Shown piece after piece: positions 5,757 to 9,386 of a stretch of DNA of 9,386 bases. A model generated the notes under the pieces. That model made no database searches, was not told the origin of the DNA, and was given only the letters and a program-made list of their open reading frames with translations. Both the position numbers and the translations under genes were made by a program. This stretch comes from Clostridiales bacterium (lineage in GTDB: Bacteria > Bacillota > Clostridia > Peptostreptococcales > JAAYPU01): contig JAAYPU010000349.1 in assembly GCA_012519645.1 (NCBI GenBank), positions 1 through 9,386 of the forward strand, written 5' to 3'. Numbering within the stretch: position 1 is the first letter of the stretch; every line of letters starts with the position of its first letter.

Positions 5757-7454
5757 ATGGAAAATAGATGGACTATTAGTTTTTTAGATGAAAAGATAGA
5801 GATTTTTGAAGATATACATCCTATTATTCAAAGAATTCTCAGATTAAGGGGATTCACTAATAAAGAAGATATGCTGGATTTCTTATCTGATAAACCTCAA
5901 AGTACTTATGATCCTTCTCTTATGAAGAATATGGATAGAGCTGCAGATTTAGTTTTACAAGCTGTAACGGAAGGGAAGAATATTTGTATATACGGAGATT
6001 ATGATGTGGATGGTATTTCCAGTGTTTCTCTTATGATGGAATTGTTTAGTTATTTAACTCCAAATTGCCGGTATTATATTCCTTCCCGATTTGAAGAAGG
6101 CTATGGACTTAATAAAGAGGCTTTAAAGCATATTAAAGAGGAAGGCACTGATTTGGTTATTACAGTGGATTGCGGAGCTGCAGCCATTGAAGAAGTTAAA
6201 TATGCTAAAGAAATAGGCCTTGATATTATCATCACGGACCATCACAATGTAAGGGAAGAATTGCCTGATTGTCTGATAGTTAATCCGAAACAAAAAGACT
6301 GCATGTATCCGTTTAAAGAAATTTGCGGTTGCGGCGTTGCCTTTAAGCTGGCACAAATGATACAGAGAAAAGCTAATTTAAATAAGGGATTATTATTGAA
6401 TTTATTAGATTTAACTGCTATAGCAACAGTTTCCGATGTTGTACCCTTGGTTGATGAGAATAGAGTTTTTGTAAAATACGGTTTAAGCATTATTCGTGAA
6501 AGAAGACGAAAAGGCTTAAGCGGATTGATTGAAGGTGTTGGGCTAAACGAAAAAATAATAAATGCCTACCATATTGCTTTTATATTAGGGCCTCATCTAA
6601 ATGCAGGAGGAAGGGTAGATACTGCTGAAACCGGAGTTAAGCTTTTACTTTCGAAAGATAAGGATGAAATAAATGAACTGACGCGAAAGCTTGTTGAATT
6701 TAATAGAGAAAGAAAAAATATTCAAAATTCAGGCTTTGAAAAATGCATTGAAATTGTAGATGCAAACCACCGGGAAGATTTGTTTTTAGTGCTTGAAGCC
6801 CAGGATATCCATGAAGGGGTTGCAGGAATAATTGCAGGAAAAATAAAAGAGAGATATTACAGACCCACTATTATAGTGACAAAATCCAAGGAGGAAGGTA
6901 TCTACAAAGGCACCGGAAGAAGTATTGAAAATTTGGATATGTTTGCAGAAATGAAAAAGTTTGAGAATCTTTTTGTCAAATTTGGAGGTCATTCAAGCGC
7001 ATGTGGTTTTTCCATTGAAATAAATAATTTATTTGAATTAAGAAAGTCACTCAATGAGGAAATGGCAAAAATAAAGGAAAAAGATCCCGATTGTTTCATA
7101 CAGGAATTAAAAATAGCACTGGAACTGAAAATGCAGGATTTAACTATGGAGCTTATAGATACCTTAAACAAGCTTGAGCCTTTTGGGCATAAAAACGAGA
7201 GACCACTTTTTCTTATCAGAAGTCTTGAAATATTTAATGTTTCTTTAATGGGTCCCAAAAAGGAACATATAAAATTCATATGTAAGGATGAGCATGAAAA
7301 TATATTAGAGGCAGTTGGGTTTAATATGTCCGAGAAATATAAAACTCTGGATAATCCAAGAAAAATAGATTTGGTGGGTTTCCCGGAAAAAAATAGTTAT
7401 AACGGTGTACGGAAAATTCAGTTTTTAATTTCAGATTTTAAAAAAGCTCAATAA
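5757..7454 (+). CDS. recJ: Single-stranded-DNA-specific exonuclease RecJ
   Basis: RecJ degrades single-stranded DNA 5' to 3' in recombination, mismatch and base-excision repair. The 565 residues fit the family. DHH-domain motifs are complete: DYDVDG (81-86), Asp138 in VDCG, DHH (161-163) and Asp227 in SDVVP, together forming the metal centre. GPHLNAGGR (278-286) is the RecJ core loop, in the place of the commoner GPRINAAGR. The DHHA1 part follows with GVAGIIAGKI (354-363), GTGRS (385-389) and GGHSSACG (410-417). The C-terminal OB-fold region (about 450-560) begins around LEPFGHKNERP. The ATG is set by GGAGG five bases upstream. The gene lies between two envelope genes, behind a terminator-like hairpin, so it may need read-through or an unseen promoter in the M23 gene. 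Confidence 0.93.
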   Translation: MENRWTISFLDEKIEIFEDIHPIIQRILRLRGFTNKEDMLDFLSDKPQSTYDPSLMKNMDRAADLVLQAVTEGKNICIYGDYDVDGISSVSLMMELFSYLTPNCRYYIPSRFEEGYGLNKEALKHIKEEGTDLVITVDCGAAAIEEVKYAKEIGLDIIITDHHNVREELPDCLIVNPKQKDCMYPFKEICGCGVAFKLAQMIQRKANLNKGLLLNLLDLTAIATVSDVVPLVDENRVFVKYGLSIIRERRRKGLSGLIEGVGLNEKIINAYHIAFILGPHLNAGGRVDTAETGVKLLLSKDKDEINELTRKLVEFNRERKNIQNSGFEKCIEIVDANHREDLFLVLEAQDIHEGVAGIIAGKIKERYYRPTIIVTKSKEEGIYKGTGRSIENLDMFAEMKKFENLFVKFGGHSSACGFSIEINNLFELRKSLNEEMAKIKEKDPDCFIQELKIALELKMQDLTMELIDTLNKLEPFGHKNERPLFLIRSLEIFNVSLMGPKKEHIKFICKDEHENILEAVGFNMSEKYKTLDNPRKIDLVGFPEKNSYNGVRKIQFLISDFKKAQ

Positions 7455-7496
7455 GAAATTCTTCTTTCAAAGGTGGTAAAATACTGTTATATTAAT

Positions 7497-7502
7497 TATA
7501 AT
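7497..7502 (+). promoter_or_regulatory. Possible -10 box of the S41 peptidase gene
   Basis: TATAAT lies at 7497-7502 in the 129-base gap after recJ. The hexamer 17 bases upstream (TGGTAA, 7474-7479) is a poor -35 match. The leader would be about 75 bases. The rest of the gap is AT-rich with no other structure that I can support. Confidence 0.3.
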
Positions 7503-7583
7503 TACATAATACAATAATAAATAAGTAGTAAATTAAAGCAAGGATAAAGAATACGTGATGATATATTGGTGAGGTAAATATTT

Positions 7584-8792
7584 ATGATAAGTAAAAAAAA
7601 GGCTGCCTTGGTTGTAATTGTCTTTATGATGATTGCATCGCTAGCTACATTTGTGTTTATGAGCATATATCCTCTAAACGGAAGGGTAATGCTGTCTGCA
7701 AATGAATATAATACATATAGATACATTTTAAAAGAATATGGCAAGCTTTTTGAACTGCGACGCTATATTGAAGAAAATTATTATATACCGGTAGACAGTG
7801 AAGATTTGAAAGTGGGCATGTATAAAGGCTTATTTGAAGGAATCGGTGATCCCTATTCAGCTTATTTAACTAAAGAAGAATATGATGAGTTGATGATTTC
7901 TACATCAGGAGAGTATAAAGGTATAGGTGTAACGGTAGCACCGGGAACTGATGGATTTATTTTGGTAATAGCTCCTATTGAAGATACTCCTGCAGAACGT
8001 GCCGGTATTAAAAGCGGGGATAAAATAGTAAAAATTAATGGAAAAGAATATACTGCTGATCAAATGGATGACGCTGTTGCAAATATGAGAGGAGAACCGG
8101 GAACGAAGGTCACAATTTCCGTATTGCGTCAAGGAGAAGAAGGTCTCTTGGACTTTGAAATTATTCGTGCAAATGTTCAATTGAAAACAGTTAAATCGGA
8201 AATTCTCAATAAAGACATCGGTTATATACGTATAACATCTTTTGAAAGTAAAACATATGAAGATTTTACGAACCATCTGAGAGATTTGCAGCTCAAGAAC
8301 ATACAAGGTTTAGTAATTGATTTAAGAGATAATCCGGGAGGATTGGTAGATCAAAGTGTCAAGATCGCCGATAAGCTTTTGGGTAAAGGTGTTATTGTAT
8401 ATACGGAGGATAGGAAAGGGAACAGAGAATATCATAAATCTGATAGCTCTAAAATAGATATACCTTATGTCATATTAGTCAATGGAGGTACTGCCAGTGC
8501 ATCGGAAATCCTTGCAGCCGGAGTTAAAGATAATAAATCAGGAACAATAATAGGCACAAAAACATTTGGCAAAGGTATTATTCAGCGAATTGCACCTCTT
8601 GAAAATGGAGACGGTGTGGAATTGACTATTGCGCAATATTTTTCTCCTGAAGGGCATGTAATACATAATATAGGCATTGAGCCGGATATATTAGTGGAAA
8701 TTGATAACAGTAAATTAGAGGGCGGTATATTAACAAGAGAGAATGATCCGCAGCTTAAAAAGGCACTGGAAGTGCTTAAAACTAATAACTAA
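7584..8792 (+). CDS. S41 family C-terminal processing peptidase (CtpA/CtpB type)
   Basis: This 402-residue envelope serine protease should trim or degrade proteins from their C-termini outside the membrane. An N-terminal hydrophobic segment (about 7-28) after a lysine cluster is a signal anchor. A PDZ domain follows (about 105-195; YKGIGVTV at 111-118, AGIKSGDKI at 140-148), then the S41 core with LRDNPGG (247-253). The catalytic Ser305 lies in GTASASEI, Lys330 in TFGKG, and Gln334 follows. The Ser-Lys-Gln spacing of 25 and 4 residues equals that of E. coli Prc (430/455/459). No C-terminal peptidoglycan-binding domain is seen. The SD GGTGAGGT (7568-7575) lies eight bases before the ATG. The final Thr-Asn-Asn and stop are written by heptamer repeat copy C. 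Confidence 0.93.
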   Translation: MISKKKAALVVIVFMMIASLATFVFMSIYPLNGRVMLSANEYNTYRYILKEYGKLFELRRYIEENYYIPVDSEDLKVGMYKGLFEGIGDPYSAYLTKEEYDELMISTSGEYKGIGVTVAPGTDGFILVIAPIEDTPAERAGIKSGDKIVKINGKEYTADQMDDAVANMRGEPGTKVTISVLRQGEEGLLDFEIIRANVQLKTVKSEILNKDIGYIRITSFESKTYEDFTNHLRDLQLKNIQGLVIDLRDNPGGLVDQSVKIADKLLGKGVIVYTEDRKGNREYHKSDSSKIDIPYVILVNGGTASASEILAAGVKDNKSGTIIGTKTFGKGIIQRIAPLENGDGVELTIAQYFSPEGHVIHNIGIEPDILVEIDNSKLEGGILTRENDPQLKKALEVLKTNN

Positions 8793-8796
8793 TCCC
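8780..8796 (+). repeat. Heptamer repeat fragment overlapping a stop codon (copy C)
   Basis: AACTAAT AACTAAT (8780-8793), then CCCTAACCC, is the same word as the left arm of copy B. It encodes the last residues and the TAA stop (8790-8792) of the S41 peptidase. No hairpin follows, so only a truncated arm is present. Confidence 0.45.
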
Positions 8797-8825
8797 TAAC
8801 CCATTTTATTTTGGAGGTGTTCTTA

Positions 8826-9014
8826 TTGGTAACTCAAATTCTGGCAATTTGTTCAGTAATTGTTTTGGCACTATTTATTATATTCTCTTACTTAGAATAT
8901 AAAGTGTTAGTGTACATTTTCGGAGTATTGTTTTTTATAATCGTACTTGCATTTTTCTATTGGGGACGAGTATTGACCGGAGATATAAAACGCAAATCAA
9001 ACGTAAAAAAATAA
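8826..9014 (+). CDS. Small two-helix membrane protein of unknown function
   Basis: The protein has 62 residues when started at TTG 8826. The strong SD GGAGGTG (8813-8819) ends six bases before this codon. An upstream TTG at 8811 in the same frame overlaps the SD and is unlikely. Two hydrophobic segments (about residues 4-23 and 28-48), joined by a short charged turn (EYK), are followed by a basic tail (KRKSNVKK). By the positive-inside rule both ends face the cytoplasm. I recognise no family. It lies 33 bases after the S41 peptidase and is probably co-transcribed, so a role near that protease is possible but unproven. Confidence 0.7.
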   Translation: MVTQILAICSVIVLALFIIFSYLEYKVLVYIFGVLFFIIVLAFFYWGRVLTGDIKRKSNVKK

Positions 9015-9025
9015 ACCAAATTTTA

Positions 9026-9054
9026 TTGAATTTTTTTAAAAGTATTGTTATTCT
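9026..9054 (+). promoter_or_regulatory. Promoter of the tRNA-Gly gene
   Basis: TTGAAT (9026-9031) and TATTCT (9049-9054) lie exactly 17 bases apart, each matching four of six consensus bases. Transcription would start near 9061, four bases before the mature tRNA. Confidence 0.5.
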
Positions 9055-9064
9055 ATTTTTGTCA

Positions 9065-9138
9065 GCGGGTGTAGCTTAATGGCAAAGCCCCGGCTTCCCA
9101 AGCCGGTCATGTGGGTTCGATTCCCATCACTCGCTCCA
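9065..9138 (+). tRNA. tRNA-Gly, anticodon CCC, with encoded CCA
   Basis: The 74 bases fold as a complete cloverleaf. The acceptor stem is 9065-9071 with 9128-9134 (one G-U), the D stem 9074-9077 with 9085-9088, and the anticodon stem 9090-9094 with 9102-9106. The T stem is 9111-9115 with 9123-9127 around TTCGATT. The anticodon CCC (9097-9099) reads GGG codons only. The discriminator is T9135, the normal base for bacterial tRNA-Gly, and CCA is encoded at 9136-9138. The D loop AATGGCA fits glycine tRNAs. The 3' end is duplicated downstream at 9291-9310. Confidence 0.95.
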
Positions 9139-9184
9139 ATAAAAAAACCATAGTTTTTTTTATTTTTGTTTTAAAGAGGGGAAT
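9118..9184 (+). repeat. Direct repeat, copy 1: tRNA 3' end plus downstream flank
   Basis: This 67-base copy matches 9291-9354 except for one extra T (9121-9122) and two extra A in the A run (9141-9147). It covers the last 21 bases of the tRNA gene, including CCA, then the AT hairpin and the run ending AAAGAGGGGAAT. The sequence after it (CGAACCCGAG) differs from that after copy 2. Confidence 0.9.
9141..9161 (+). terminator. AT-only terminator-like hairpin after the tRNA
   Basis: A run of seven A plus C (9141-9148) pairs with G plus seven T (9153-9160), loop CATA, inside an eight-T run. The stem has a single G-C pair, so it is weak. It is repeated downstream at about 9313-9331. Confidence 0.4.
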
Positions 9185-9290
9185 CGAACCCGAGAGGGCG
9201 TCAAGCGTTAAAAAAAAGTGCTAAATGCACTTTTTTAGTTTGACGAAAGGAGCCCACTGGGCGACGTAGATCAGTATGCGAAGCATACGG
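9185..9290. other. Hairpin-rich segment between the two tRNA-tail repeats
   Basis: This non-coding segment has three stem-loops. The first (9199-9245) has an outer stem CGTCAAGC with GTTTGACG (9199-9206 with 9238-9245) and an inner stem 9212-9221 with 9227-9236 whose tip is GTGC-TAAAT-GCAC. The second is GCCC-ACT-GGGC (9252-9262). The third is GTATGC-GAA-GCATAC (9274-9288). At its left edge, 9179-9191 is an exact inverted copy of the 13 T-arm bases at 9113-9125 of the tRNA. It is less AT-rich than the flanks. No open frame or promoter is apparent. Confidence 0.6.
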
Positions 9291-9354
9291 CGATCCCATC
9301 ACTCGCTCCAATAAAAACCATAGTTTTTTTTATTTTTGTTTTAAAGAGGGGAAT
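9291..9354 (+). repeat. Direct repeat, copy 2: displaced tRNA 3' end plus flank
   Basis: This 64-base copy begins CGATCCCATCACTCGCTCCA, the tRNA 3' tail with CCA, but no tRNA body precedes it. The AT hairpin and AAAGAGGGGAAT follow, then GCTTTTTCAATC, which may be the original flank of the tRNA gene. The arrangement resembles the attachment-site pair left by an insertion at a tRNA 3' end, or a local duplication. Confidence 0.9.
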
Positions 9355-9386
9355 GCTTTTTCAATCATCTTCTATTCTCGTTTTTA

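Noticed and set aside
7905..8306. Minus-strand frame of 133 codons within the S41 peptidase gene
   Set aside because: It is antisense to the PDZ and core domains of a clear protease, with no SD or domain.
9118..9354. A CRISPR-like or tandem array at the end of the window
   Set aside because: There are only two copies, the repeat holds a tRNA end, and the spacing of about 106 bases does not fit CRISPR.

Overview
The window is chromosomal DNA from a low-GC Firmicute, most likely a member of the class Clostridia. Supporting signs are the AT-rich intergenic DNA, AGA/AGG-rich arginine codons, strong GGAGG-type Shine-Dalgarno (SD) sites, GTG and TTG starts, and the gene order ftsE-ftsX-M23 peptidase-(recJ)-S41 peptidase. 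No species call is possible from sequence alone.

Layout. Positions 1-248 are non-coding: a hairpin that probably ends an upstream gene, then repeat DNA. Two small genes follow: a three-helix membrane protein of unknown function (249-626) and a 66-residue helical protein (702-902) whose SD can be paired into an upstream inverted repeat. A monocistronic D-2-hydroxyacid dehydrogenase (1062-2072) faces a 5-formyltetrahydrofolate cyclo-ligase family gene on the minus strand (2174-2740), with a hairpin and a palindromic repeat element between them. Diverging from the cyclo-ligase is the main cluster on the plus strand: ftsE, ftsX, a secreted coiled-coil M23 peptidase, recJ, an S41 C-terminal processing peptidase and a 62-residue two-helix membrane protein. 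A tRNA-Gly(CCC) gene follows. Its 3' end and downstream flank are duplicated about 170 bp further on, around a segment rich in hairpins.

How the genes work together. FtsE (ATPase) and FtsX (membrane partner) form a complex that, in studied bacteria, controls peptidoglycan hydrolases at the division site. The M23 protein has a long N-terminal coiled coil like FtsX partners such as EnvC and PcsB, but keeps all zinc ligands, so it is probably the hydrolase itself. The S41 peptidase could process cell-envelope proteins. RecJ is a DNA-repair exonuclease sitting in the middle of this envelope cluster, behind a terminator-like hairpin.

All protein families here are familiar. The unusual material is non-coding. 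One item is a dispersed family of heptamer repeats (AACTAAT/AACTAAG) flanking hairpins, seen five times here and supplying the stop codons of two genes. The other is the duplicated tRNA-tail structure at 9118-9354.
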